From positions 1 to 16,651 of the forward strand of contig QHYF01000167.1 in NCBI GenBank assembly GCA_003224075.1: a stretch of 16,651 nt of DNA, given 5' to 3'. This DNA comes from Acidobacteriota bacterium. GTDB lineage: Bacteria > Acidobacteriota > Terriglobia > Acidiferrales > UBA7541. Both the position numbers and the translations under genes were made by a program. Below the pieces are notes generated by a model. The model was not told the DNA's origin, searched no databases, and saw only the letters and a list, made by a program, of their open reading frames with translations. The first letter of the stretch is position 1, and each line of letters begins with the position of its first letter. Shown one piece after another: positions 8,077 through 15,425 of this stretch.

Positions 8077-9723
8077 ATGCGTTCCAGCGCGGTTCTCAGG
8101 TGTGCGTCCAAGGTCTGGTTCGGCGCACTTTTTGCGCTTTTGTTTGCGGCGCGCACGCTTTATGCGCAAGGTGGCGAGCCGCAGGATTTCGCCATTCGCG
8201 GCGCGAAAGTCGTCCCGGTCTCCGGGGCGCCGCTTGAAAACGCCACGGTGGTCATTTCTCGCGGCATCATCACGGCGGTCGGGAAAGAGGTGAGCATCCC
8301 AGCCGAGGCGTGGGTCATCGACGGTAAAGGCCTTACTGTTTACCCTGGCCTCTTTGCTTCCTTCACCGACGTTGGCATACCCGCCGCTCCCCCAGCAGGC
8401 GCTGAAGGCGCACCGCGCCGCCCGCAAGAGGCGGCCCGCGGTCCGGAGGATCGCCCGGGTTCCACGCCGTGGCGAAGCGCCGCCGACGAAGTCAGCCTCA
8501 ACGACAAACGCATCGAAACGTGGCGCAGCGCCGGATTCACGACCGTCGTTTCCGCGCCCAAGGGCGGGTTCTTCCCCGGGCAGGCCGCCGTGCTCGATCT
8601 GGCGGGTGAGCGCGCCGGCGATTTGGTGGTGAAATCTCCGGTCGCGATTCCTTTGTCTTTGCAGCCTTCGGAGGGTTTCCGCGGCGGTTTCCCCAACTCG
8701 ATCATGGGCGTGCTCGCTTACGTCCATCAGGTCTGGCTGGACACGGACTGGAGCGCCAAAGCGCAGGCCATTTACGAAAAGAATCCGCGCGGCGTCGAGC
8801 GGCCGCGCTATGACCACACCGAAGCCGCGCTCGCCGAAGCGCTGGAAGATCACGCACTGGTCTTGATTCCGGCGAACAATTCCGTTCAATTGCGGCGCGC
8901 GCTCGAACTGTTCGACCGCTGGCACGTTACGGGCGCGATTTATGGAGGCCAAATGGCTTATGAAGCCGCTCCGGAAATCGCGGCGAAAAGGGTTCCCGTG
9001 CTGGTGAATCTGAAATGGCCGGAAGCGGAGAAGGACGCCGATCCCGAGGACAAACCAACGTTGCGAACCTTGCGGTTCCGCGATCGCGCGCCCTCTTCAC
9101 CGGCGGCGCTTGCCAAGGCGGGCGTCAAGTTCGCGTTTTATTCCGGCGGCATCACCACGCCGAAGGACATCGTCAAAGCCGCGAAAAAGTCGATTGACGC
9201 GGGGCTCGCGGCGGACGCGGCGCTTCGCGCGCTGACCTTGTCGCCAGCGGAAATTTTCGGCGTCGCCGACCGCCTAGGCTCGATTGAAAACGGGAAAATC
9301 GCGAACCTTGTGATTGCTGACGGAGACATCTTCGAGGAAAAAACAAAGATCAAGATGGTCTTTGTGGACGGCCATCGATTCGAAATCCGCGAGCCGGAGA
9401 AGCCCAAGGAGCCGCCCAAAGGCGACATCACCGGAAAATGGAAGCTCTCCTACACGACGCCCGAAGGCCCCGAGGAATCTACCGCGGACCTCAGCATGGA
9501 CAAAGACGGCACAATCTCCGGTTCGATCACGAGCAAGCACGGAACCGCCACGATCATCAGCGGCTATCTGAGCGCGGACAAGTTCAGCTTCACCATCAAC
9601 ATCGTGATTTTTTCCGGCGCTTTTGACGGCACCACGTTGAAAGGTTCCATCAGCGTCGTAGGCCTTTCTTTCGACTTCACGGGAGTTAAACCTGGCTCGA
9701 CTGTCCTCGGAGGTGGCCGATGA
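8077..9723 (+). CDS. Exported amidohydrolase-like protein lacking HxH, with C-terminal beta-barrel-like domain
   Basis: A 548-residue protein starting at ATG 8077, with a strong AGGAGGAG at 8063-8070 and a 6-nt gap. A TTG at 8029 is also in frame but would put residues before the signal peptide. The signal peptide ends near LYA-Q (30/31). The body is amidohydrolase-like (imidazolonepropionase/COG1228 type), with the N-terminal composite beta domain (FAIRGAKVVPVSGAPLENA) and the C-terminal LTLSPAEIFGVADRLGSIE block. Where active relatives have PGxIDxHxH, this has PGLFASFTD (90-98), so both first metal histidines are gone. Hydrolysis by this chain alone is therefore unlikely. From about residue 449 (GDITGKWKLSYTTPEG) a separate beta-rich domain of about 100 residues is fused; it looks lipocalin-like. 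First gene of a three-gene operon, overlapping the next by ATGA. The substrate is unknown. Confidence 0.85.
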   Translation: MRSSAVLRCASKVWFGALFALLFAARTLYAQGGEPQDFAIRGAKVVPVSGAPLENATVVISRGIITAVGKEVSIPAEAWVIDGKGLTVYPGLFASFTDVGIPAAPPAGAEGAPRRPQEAARGPEDRPGSTPWRSAADEVSLNDKRIETWRSAGFTTVVSAPKGGFFPGQAAVLDLAGERAGDLVVKSPVAIPLSLQPSEGFRGGFPNSIMGVLAYVHQVWLDTDWSAKAQAIYEKNPRGVERPRYDHTEAALAEALEDHALVLIPANNSVQLRRALELFDRWHVTGAIYGGQMAYEAAPEIAAKRVPVLVNLKWPEAEKDADPEDKPTLRTLRFRDRAPSSPAALAKAGVKFAFYSGGITTPKDIVKAAKKSIDAGLAADAALRALTLSPAEIFGVADRLGSIENGKIANLVIADGDIFEEKTKIKMVFVDGHRFEIREPEKPKEPPKGDITGKWKLSYTTPEGPEESTADLSMDKDGTISGSITSKHGTATIISGYLSADKFSFTINIVIFSGAFDGTTLKGSISVVGLSFDFTGVKPGSTVLGGGR

Positions 9724-11198
9724 AAAACGCAGCCACGATCGGCAGAATCGCGATGTGCGCCGCTGCTGTTCTCCTCCTTGTCGCGCCGCGCAACCCGGCT
9801 GCGGGCAATCCCCCTGAAGCGCCCGCGGTCATCTTGATTCAGAACGCCACCATCCTCACCGTTTCGCATGGCGCCATCGAACACGGTTCCATCCTGATTA
9901 AGGATGGCAAGATTGCGGAAGTCGGCCAGTCCATCAAGGCGCCGAAAGACGCTCAGGTGATTGACGCCGCCGGGCAATTCGTCATGCCCGGCATCATTGA
10001 CTGCCATTCACACATCGCCGCGGAAAGCATTAACGAAGGCAGCGTTTCCGTTTCCTCGATGGTGAATATGGCGGAAATCCTGAATCCGGATGACATCGAC
10101 ATTTATCGCGACCTCGCGGGCGGCGTCACCTCCGCCAACATTCTTCACGGCTCCGCCAACGCCATCGGCGGACAGACCCTGGTTATCAAGCTGCGCTGGG
10201 GCCAGCCCGCGGCGAAGCTCCCGTTCGAAGGCGCGCTTCCCGGCATCAAGTTCGCGCTCGGCGAAAATCCCAAGCGTTCGAATTTCAGCGTGCCCGGCCA
10301 GCCCAAGCGCTACCCGGCAACGCGCATGGGCGTTGAGGAGACCATCCGCGGCGCCTTCTCGGAAGCCCGCGATTACAAAAAGAGCTGGGACAATTACAAC
10401 AAACGGGCCGCCACGGGCGAAAAAAATCTCATTCCGCCGCGCCGCGATCTGCGGCTGGAGCCGCTGGTGGAGGTGCTCGAAGGCAAGCGCTACGTGCACT
10501 CGCACTGCTACCGCGAAGACGAAATCCTGATGCTGCTGCGCGTGGCGAAAGAATTTGGTTTCAAAGTGCGCACCTTCCAGCACGTTCTGGAAGGCTACAA
10601 AGTCGCCGATGAACTCGCCGCCGCGGGCGCCGGCGCTTCCACTTTTTCCGATTGGTGGGCCTACAAAGTCGAAGCCTACGACGCGATCCCGTACAACGCC
10701 GCGCTGATGACACGCCGCGGCGTGGTCGTCTCCATCAATTCCGACGACGCCGAAGAAGCCACGCACTTGAACCAGGAAGCCGCCAAAAGCATGAAGTACG
10801 GCGGCCTTTCGCACGACGAAGCGCTGAAATTGGTCACGTTGAACCCCGCGATGCAACTTGGCATTGATAAGCGCGCCGGCACGATTGACGTTGGGAAGGA
10901 CGCCGACCTCGTCATTTACAATCACGATCCGCTGAGCGCTTACGCGGTGGTGCAGAAAACGCTGATCGATGGACGCGTTTACTTCGATCGCCAGCGCGAC
11001 ATCGCCGAGCGCGCGGAACGCGAAAAAGAGAAGAAGGCTCTCCTCGACAAACAGAAGAAAGCCGCGGAAAAGAAACCGGAAGAAAAAAAGCCCGAAGAAA
11101 AGAAGCCTGAGCAAAAACCCAAACCACCGTCCGATGCTGCAGGCCGGACCTTCGGGCCTGCGGCTTCGCTCCTTTTTCTTTCCGGAGGCGCACTGTGA
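9720..11198 (+). CDS. Exported amidohydrolase with intact metal-site motifs
   Basis: A 492-residue protein starting at ATG 9720, which overlaps the previous stop by 4 bp and has GGAGG just upstream. The signal peptide is about residues 1-28 (IAMCAAAVLLLVAPRNPAAG). The fold is that of metal-dependent amidohydrolases (COG1228, imidazolonepropionase/prolidase-like). Visible motifs are PGIIDCHSH (H96, H98), HSHCYRED (H260, H262), FQHVLEGY (H288) and INSDDAEEATH (D342/D343). These supply the expected histidine and aspartate ligands, so this is the likely catalytic member of the operon. The usual lysine ligand was not assigned. The C-terminus carries a Lys/Glu/Pro-rich tail (about 430-470) and then about 22 residues that look translated from a DNA hairpin (11136-11164). 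A periplasmic or secreted hydrolase acting on a cyclic amide or peptide-like substrate is inferred; the substrate cannot be named. Confidence 0.9.
   Translation: MKNAATIGRIAMCAAAVLLLVAPRNPAAGNPPEAPAVILIQNATILTVSHGAIEHGSILIKDGKIAEVGQSIKAPKDAQVIDAAGQFVMPGIIDCHSHIAAESINEGSVSVSSMVNMAEILNPDDIDIYRDLAGGVTSANILHGSANAIGGQTLVIKLRWGQPAAKLPFEGALPGIKFALGENPKRSNFSVPGQPKRYPATRMGVEETIRGAFSEARDYKKSWDNYNKRAATGEKNLIPPRRDLRLEPLVEVLEGKRYVHSHCYREDEILMLLRVAKEFGFKVRTFQHVLEGYKVADELAAAGAGASTFSDWWAYKVEAYDAIPYNAALMTRRGVVVSINSDDAEEATHLNQEAAKSMKYGGLSHDEALKLVTLNPAMQLGIDKRAGTIDVGKDADLVIYNHDPLSAYAVVQKTLIDGRVYFDRQRDIAERAEREKEKKALLDKQKKAAEKKPEEKKPEEKKPEQKPKPPSDAAGRTFGPAASLLFLSGGAL
11136..11164 (+). other. Strong hairpin inside the 3' end of the second amidohydrolase gene
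   Basis: GCTGCAGGCC (11136-11145) pairs with GGCCTGCGGC (11155-11164), giving 10 bp with one G-U pair and a 9-nt loop. A pyrimidine stretch follows, with T5 at 11173-11177 and then GGAGG, the ribosome site of the third gene. The T-run is offset about 8 nt from the stem, so termination would be weak. It may act as an attenuator, a 3'-end stabiliser or a captured REP-like sequence. Confidence 0.5.
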
Positions 11199-12556
11199 CG
11201 CTCGCTCTCAGTTTCCATCGCGGCCTTGCGAACGCGCGCTCTTTCTTTTGCATCCTTTACCTCCTTTACTTCCTAAATCCTTCGAGTGCTTCCGCGCAAT
11301 CTCCAACCACTTACGCGGTGACGCACGCGAAAATTTTCACGCTGGCAGGCGCTCCGATCGAAGACGGCACGCTCGTCATCCGCGACGGAAAAATCGCGGC
11401 CGTTGGCGCGAGCGTGGAAGTCCCGGCGGGGGCTCAAGCGATCGACGCCAAGGGGCTGCAAGTTTATCCCGGCTTGTTCGACCCGATTACCCAGATGGGC
11501 TTGCGCGAAATCGGCGCGGTCAGCGCCACGGTCGATTCGTCGGAGACCGGCGGTTACAATCCGGATGTGGTTGCCGCCACGGCCGTGTCTCCATCCAGCG
11601 AGCACATTCCCGTCACGCGCGCGGCGGGCATCACGGAGGTGCTGGCCGTCCCCGCGAGCGGCGGATTGGACTTTTCCGGCCCGGCCGGCGTGATTGGAGG
11701 ACAAGCTTCGGCCATTCACCTTTCCGGTTGGACGATCGACGAAATGCTCCTGAAGAAGAGCGCGGCGATGGCGCTCAATTGGCCCGTGATCGAGACTCAA
11801 ACGTTTGATTTCACCACTTTCTCGCGAAAGGAAAAACCCTACACCGAGGCCAAGCAGGAATACGACAAACAGGTGAATGAAATCACGGACTGGGTGGAGC
11901 GCGCGCGCCACTATGCCCAGGCCATGGAGAAGGGGTCAAGCGCCAAGTACAACCGCGACCTGAAGCTGGAGGCGCTCGCGCCGGTCATTCGCGGCGAGTT
12001 GCCCTTGCTGGTCTTTGCCGATCGCTCGCGCGAGATCCGCAATGCCGTGGACTTTTGCGACAAACAGAATCTGAAGATGATCCTGGCCGGCGGCGCGGAG
12101 GCCTACAAAGCCAAGGATCTGCTGCGCTCGAAGGATATTTCCGTAATCCTCCGGCCGATGCTGATGCTGCCGCTCGATGAGGACGATCCGTACGACCGGT
12201 TGCTTACTCAGCCCGCGGAGCTTGCCGCTGCCGGAGTAAAATTCGCCTTCGCGAGCTTCGACAATTCCTTCGCGCGGAGACTGGGCCAGAACGCCGCGAA
12301 CGCCGTGGCGTACGGACTCCCGCATGAAGAAGCGCTCAAGGCGGTCACGCTTTACCCCGCGCAGATTTTCGGCCTTGCGAATCAAATAGGCACGCTCGAG
12401 CAAGGCAAACTCGCCAACATCATCGTGACCAACGGCGACCCGCTCGAACTGACCACCGACGTGAAGTACCTGTTCATCAAGGGACAGCTTACGTCTCTGG
12501 ACAACCGGCATCTTCGGCTTTACGAAAAATACGCAAAGCGGCCGAAAGCTCAGTAA
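11195..12556 (+). CDS. Exported amidohydrolase-like protein lacking HxH (third operon member)
   Basis: A 453-residue protein starting at GTG 11195. The start is set by GGAGG at 11184-11188 with a 6-nt gap, and by a GTGA overlap with the previous stop. The signal peptide ends near SASA-Q (34/35), with the hydrophobic core FFCILYLLYFL. The N-terminal beta domain (AVTHAKIFTLAGAPIEDGT) and C-terminal block (AVTLYPAQIFGLANQIGTLE, KLANIIVTNGDP) are clearly amidohydrolase-like. The motif expected as PGxIDxHxH reads PGLFDPITQ (92-100), so the first two histidine ligands are absent. Later metal histidines are not obvious either. It closely resembles the operon's first protein in lacking the site but has no extra C-terminal barrel. 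A structural or regulatory partner of the middle, intact enzyme is inferred; an independent non-metal function is possible. Confidence 0.85.
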   Translation: MTLALSFHRGLANARSFFCILYLLYFLNPSSASAQSPTTYAVTHAKIFTLAGAPIEDGTLVIRDGKIAAVGASVEVPAGAQAIDAKGLQVYPGLFDPITQMGLREIGAVSATVDSSETGGYNPDVVAATAVSPSSEHIPVTRAAGITEVLAVPASGGLDFSGPAGVIGGQASAIHLSGWTIDEMLLKKSAAMALNWPVIETQTFDFTTFSRKEKPYTEAKQEYDKQVNEITDWVERARHYAQAMEKGSSAKYNRDLKLEALAPVIRGELPLLVFADRSREIRNAVDFCDKQNLKMILAGGAEAYKAKDLLRSKDISVILRPMLMLPLDEDDPYDRLLTQPAELAAAGVKFAFASFDNSFARRLGQNAANAVAYGLPHEEALKAVTLYPAQIFGLANQIGTLEQGKLANIIVTNGDPLELTTDVKYLFIKGQLTSLDNRHLRLYEKYAKRPKAQ

Positions 12557-12838
12557 TTCGACGGGTTCGGCCCATCTCTCTGTCGGCGCGGCCACGGTAT
12601 GGGCAGCGAGCGGCGAGAAAGAAGAACCGGGAATTGAAATATTCCTGCGCGCGTGCCAGTTCGTGAATCCGCGCCACGAGCGCTTCCGCAGGGGACGGGG
12701 GATCCTTCCGTGGCGCCCAAACAAGATCCGCAGCTTTGATACCTTTCCCAAGTTCAGGTCGTAACCTTAATAGATAGCGAGAACGCCGTATTCATCAACC
12801 GGCCAGGGGCCCTGCTTCACAGAGAGGAAGGAACTAAT
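12557..12838. other. Intergenic stretch with possible decayed minus-strand coding sequence
   Basis: No intact gene was found. On the minus strand a protein-like frame crosses about 12760-12560 (for example ADLVWAPRKDPPSPAEALVA, then IHELARAQEYFNSRFFF) and continues as shadow into the amidohydrolase 3' end. It has a GTG but no convincing ribosome site. In another minus frame, about 12820-12768 reads VKQGPWPVDEYGVLAIY and stops. Neither family was recognised. These could be remnants or chance. Confidence 0.25.
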
Positions 12839-13311
12839 ATGCGCTTCATGCCGGAGCAGCGCGATTCTTCCGCACAACCGAATTTCGGGCGCGCCTGGCT
12901 GTTTTTGTGTCTCGCGTTTGCCGCGCACGTAACGGACGAGGCGCTGACCGGCTTTCTGGCTGTCTACAATCCAACGATTCTGGCGGTTCGCGCGCAGCTC
13001 CCATGCCCACGTTCGAATACCGCCAATGGCTGATCGGGCTGATCATCGCGAATGTTGTCCTTCTGCTTCTTACGCCTTTCGCGTTTCGAAATGCGCAATG
13101 GCTGCGGCCGCTGGCCTATTTTTATGCCGCCGTACACCTGCTGAACGGCACGGGTCACACGGTCGCAACCATCTTCGGGCGCACGGTCGCTTCGGTTCAC
13201 TTCCCCCGGCCCGCGCCGGGCTTTTACTCCTCGCCGCTGTTGCTCGCCGGATCGATTTTTCTTTTCCTCCGTCTCCGCGCGACGGGCAAAGAGTCGCCAA
13301 TCAACAGTTGA
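12839..13311 (+). pseudogene. HXXEE-type small membrane protein gene, split by a 1-nt frameshift
   Basis: The first frame starts at ATG 12839 (AAGGA at 12828-12832, 6-nt gap). It encodes FLCLAFAAHVTDEALTGFLA and then runs out of frame near 13000, stopping at 13033. The second frame picks up at MPTFEYRQWLIGLIIANVV (ATG 13003) and ends at 13311 with three or so hydrophobic segments. The parts together would make one protein of about 157 residues in which HVTDE matches the HXXEE signature (H-x-x-D/E-E). One base is missing around CTCCCATGCCC (12998-13008). HXXEE proteins are small membrane proteins of unknown function. This is either a real pseudogene or a consensus error; separate translation from ATG 13003 is a third option. 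Confidence 0.65.
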
Positions 13312-13561
13312 CAATCGGCCGGGGAAATTGCAAATCAAAGCGCGAAGTAGGCTGGCGAAGGATTCCCCTCGCTGTACGCGTTATTGCCATTTTGCCGGCA
13401 CCGCTTCCCATTTTTCACAAGTTGGGATGAGGCTTCGGCCATCCGAAAAGTTAGACCTTAATCCTCGAACCAGACCCGAGCATTTCTTTCTAAAAGGGAT
13501 ACATAAGATTCCGATTAGCCTTGCAATGCAGCGTTCCGATACGTGCCGGCATCCAAGTTGT

Positions 13562-14638
13562 ATGTCCCCGACCAAGCCAAATCCAAGTGTGACCCCGCGT
13601 GAACTGCTCAGCGCCTGGGGAAGAATCTTGCGCGGCAAATCGCCCATGCTTTCGATCGAAATCACGCGCGAGTGTCCGCTGAATTGTCCCGGCTGTTACG
13701 CGTACGGCGCAACGCATCTGGGGGGCGAGGTGTTATTGCGCGAGCTGAACGATTCTCGCGGCGACGCGCTCGTCAACGGCGTGCTGCAACTTGTGCGCAA
13801 GCACCGGCCCATGCATGTCTCCCTGGTAGGCGGCGAACCGCTGATTCGGCACCGGGAGCTGAGTGCGATTCTTCCCGCGCTCAGCGGCATGAACGTCTTC
13901 ACCCTCGTTGTCACAAGCGGGGTTATCCCCGTCCCTATCGAATGGATGAAGCTGCCACGCGTGCGCGTGGCGGTGTCGGTCGATGGCCTTCCGGAACATC
14001 ACGATGTCCGGCGAAAACCAGCAACCTATGAACGGATCCTCAAGAATATCGAGGAACGCGAGGTGAACATTCACTGGGTCATTACGCGGCCGATGCTGGA
14101 GCGCCCCAGCTACCTGGAACAGTACGTCTCTTTCTGGAGTGCGCGCCCGGAGGTGAACCGCATCTGGGTCAGTCTTTACACGCCGCAAAAGGACGAGCGA
14201 AGCGCAGAAATGCTGACTTCCGCGGACCGGGAATTTGCGGCGCTGGAATTGAACGTGCTGGCAAAGAAATACGCGAAATTGCTTTTCAACGAGGGAATCG
14301 CGCGGGCTTTCGTCCATCCGCCGAAAAGCCCGGAAGACTGTCTCTTTGCAAAGATGTCCGCGAATTATTCCGCGGACCTGCAAACGCGCGTCGAGCCCTG
14401 CGTTTTTGGCGGAACGCCCGATTGCTCGCAGTGCGGATGCATCGCGAGCAGCGGCCTGCACTGGATCCGCAACGTGAAAGTTGCGGGGCCGTTGCAAGTC
14501 GGCGATTTTGTGCGCGCTTCCATAAGGATTGGCTCGCTGGTGAACCGCCTTAAACGAAAATCGGAACAACCTTCACGCTGGGGCGCCCGCAATCCACGGC
14601 CGGCGAATCGCCCTAAGTTCGTGCAAATCAAGACCTAA
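13562..14638 (+). CDS. Radical SAM protein with C-terminal cysteine cluster
   Basis: A 358-residue protein from ATG 13562. The open frame extends upstream to 13328 and offers other starts (ATG 13427, ATG 13526). The sequence before TPRELLSAWGRIL is not protein-like and no start has a good ribosome site, so the start is a judgement. The [4Fe-4S]/SAM motif is ECPLNCPGCY (C38, C42, C45, spacing CxxxCxxC). VSLVGGEPLIRHRE supplies the GGE motif, and AVSVDGLPEHHDVRR is a typical later strand. The C-terminal part has C260, C280, C288, C291 and C293 (EPCVFGGTPDCSQCGC), which could bind an auxiliary iron-sulfur cluster as in SPASM-like enzymes. The reaction and substrate are unknown. The 250 bp between 13312 and 13561 hold no other gene and no clear promoter. 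It converges with the BrnTA pair. Confidence 0.85.
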   Translation: MSPTKPNPSVTPRELLSAWGRILRGKSPMLSIEITRECPLNCPGCYAYGATHLGGEVLLRELNDSRGDALVNGVLQLVRKHRPMHVSLVGGEPLIRHRELSAILPALSGMNVFTLVVTSGVIPVPIEWMKLPRVRVAVSVDGLPEHHDVRRKPATYERILKNIEEREVNIHWVITRPMLERPSYLEQYVSFWSARPEVNRIWVSLYTPQKDERSAEMLTSADREFAALELNVLAKKYAKLLFNEGIARAFVHPPKSPEDCLFAKMSANYSADLQTRVEPCVFGGTPDCSQCGCIASSGLHWIRNVKVAGPLQVGDFVRASIRIGSLVNRLKRKSEQPSRWGARNPRPANRPKFVQIKT

Positions 14639-14722
14639 TCCGGTCTGGGGAGGTACCGCCAGCCTAAACTCCCGCTTGGGCGGAGGGAGCTTCTCATGCC
14701 TGCCCAATTGTACGAGTATGGC

Positions 14723-14772
14723 TATCGGCCTTCGAACGGATAGCGGTCCTGCGACTGTACCGCCGCCGCCAC
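14723..14772. repeat. Diverged copy (A) of the acyl-CoA dehydrogenase 3' end
   Basis: This 50-bp stretch matches 15427-15476 at 46 of 50 positions. On the minus strand it still reads VAAAVQSQDRYPFEGR followed by stop TAG (14724-14722), as in the dehydrogenase end. Weaker similarity, with small gaps, seems to continue to about 14800, into the last codons of brnA (TGGCCCGGCGC against CCGGCCCGCGC). No similarity is seen to the left of the stop codon. Confidence 0.8.
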
Positions 14773-14785
14773 ACCGCCGCAGCGC

Positions 14786-15040
14786 TCAACTGGCCCGGCG
14801 CAATTCCTCGCGAATGACGCGCCGCAGCGTTTTCTCAATCGATTCGTCGGAACGCCGGATATATTGTCGAAGCGCTTCATTAATTAAAGTCTGATAATTG
14901 CCCTCACCCGCACGTTCTACCACGTTGCGGAACCAGGCAAGAATGTCGTCGTCAAGCCGGATGGTAATCCGGGTTTTGCCTTTGGCAGCCGCGACCACCG
15001 GGCCGCGCTTCCCTTTGCGAAAGTCGTACTCACGCATCAT
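14786..15040 (-). CDS. brnA: BrnA-family antitoxin
   Basis: An 84-residue protein with a basic N-terminal stretch, then TRITIRLDDDILAWFRN and YQTLINEALRQYIR. This is the ribbon-helix-helix pattern of BrnA antitoxins. BrnA neutralises BrnT by direct binding, and the complex binds its own operator. It starts at ATG 15040 (or the adjacent ATG 15037), preceded by GAGGG with a 5-nt gap. It overlaps the end of brnT by 11 bp, so the two are translationally coupled, toxin first, as is usual for this family. The last few codons (RRAS and stop) fall in sequence that resembles the dehydrogenase remnant, so the gene's 3' end may have been formed at an insertion junction. Confidence 0.88.
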   Translation of the reverse strand: MMREYDFRKGKRGPVVAAAKGKTRITIRLDDDILAWFRNVVERAGEGNYQTLINEALRQYIRRSDESIEKTLRRVIREELRRAS

Positions 15041-15308
15041 AAGTTCCCTCGTATTGCTTCCGTTCCCTTCGTGTGGCCCGGCGCGCTGAGATCAAGCGCG
15101 CATTGCCGCCCCGCCAGGAGTAAACCACTACCAATACTCGTCCCATTGCATCACTTCCGAGTGTGATCCAGCGTTCTTCATGCTCGGAGAAAGGATCCCG
15201 GATCGTTAAGGCGCGCTCGTGCTCCAGCACCGCAATTGCATCGGCGAAGCGAATTCCATGTTTCGCCAGATTTGCTCGCGCCTTAGCCGGATCCCACTCG
15301 TAGCTCAC
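15030..15308 (-). CDS. brnT: BrnT-family toxin (RelE-like ribonuclease)
   Basis: A 92-residue protein from GTG 15308: VSYEWDPAKARANLAKHGIRF, then EERWITLGSDAMGRVLVVVY and ISARRATRRERKQYEG. These are the BrnT hallmarks (WDP..KA..N..KHG, R....G, ISARRAT..ER..Y). BrnT toxins are RelE-fold RNases that block translation. A longer frame from ATG 15350 exists, but its first 14 codons lie over the -35, the palindrome and the -10. GTG 15308 also gives the normal family length. The first G sits about 7 nt after the -10 box, so the transcript is probably leaderless. All motif residues are present, so the toxin looks intact. Confidence 0.9.
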   Translation of the reverse strand: MSYEWDPAKARANLAKHGIRFADAIAVLEHERALTIRDPFSEHEERWITLGSDAMGRVLVVVYSWRGGNARLISARRATRRERKQYEGTYDA

Positions 15309-15314
15309 TTCGCT

Positions 15315-15344
15315 AGTGTATGCACATCTGTGCATACATGTCAA
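15315..15344 (-). promoter_or_regulatory. brnTA promoter
   Basis: Minus strand: TTGACA (15344-15339), an 18-bp spacer, then TACACT (15320-15315), matching the -10 consensus at 4 of 6. Transcription would begin near 15308, the first base of the brnT GTG, leaving no room for a ribosome-binding site. Confidence 0.65.
15317..15338. promoter_or_regulatory. Perfect palindromic operator in the brnTA promoter
   Basis: TGTATGCACA (15317-15326) and TGTGCATACA (15329-15338) are perfect 10-bp inverted arms around a 2-bp centre. The palindrome fills the whole spacer and reaches into the -10 box, so a bound dimer would block polymerase. BrnA, alone or with BrnT, is the obvious candidate repressor, by family knowledge. 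Confidence 0.75.
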
Positions 15345-15425
15345 GAACACCCTGCAGGAAAGGCTCCGATTAGGCGGAAACCAGGCTCACGGTGTGGAGC
15401 AGTTCACGGTGCCCGGAGAGGGCCC

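Noticed and set aside
7987..8952. 321-codon minus-strand frame over the first amidohydrolase gene
   Set aside because: The plus strand has a signal peptide, a perfect ribosome site and the family fold; the minus frame is arginine-rich shadow.
10008..11114. 368-codon minus-strand frame over the second amidohydrolase gene
   Set aside because: It lies opposite an intact enzyme with all metal motifs; its phenylalanine-rich end is the reverse of the Lys/Glu tail.
14669..14689. CTCCC...GGGAG inverted repeat between the convergent radical SAM and brnA genes
   Set aside because: Only a 5-bp stem with an 11-nt loop and no T-run on either strand; too weak to call a terminator.
15309..15350. Extended brnT start at ATG 15350
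   Set aside because: The added codons lie over the -35 box, palindrome and -10 box, and the family normally begins at the equivalent of GTG 15308.
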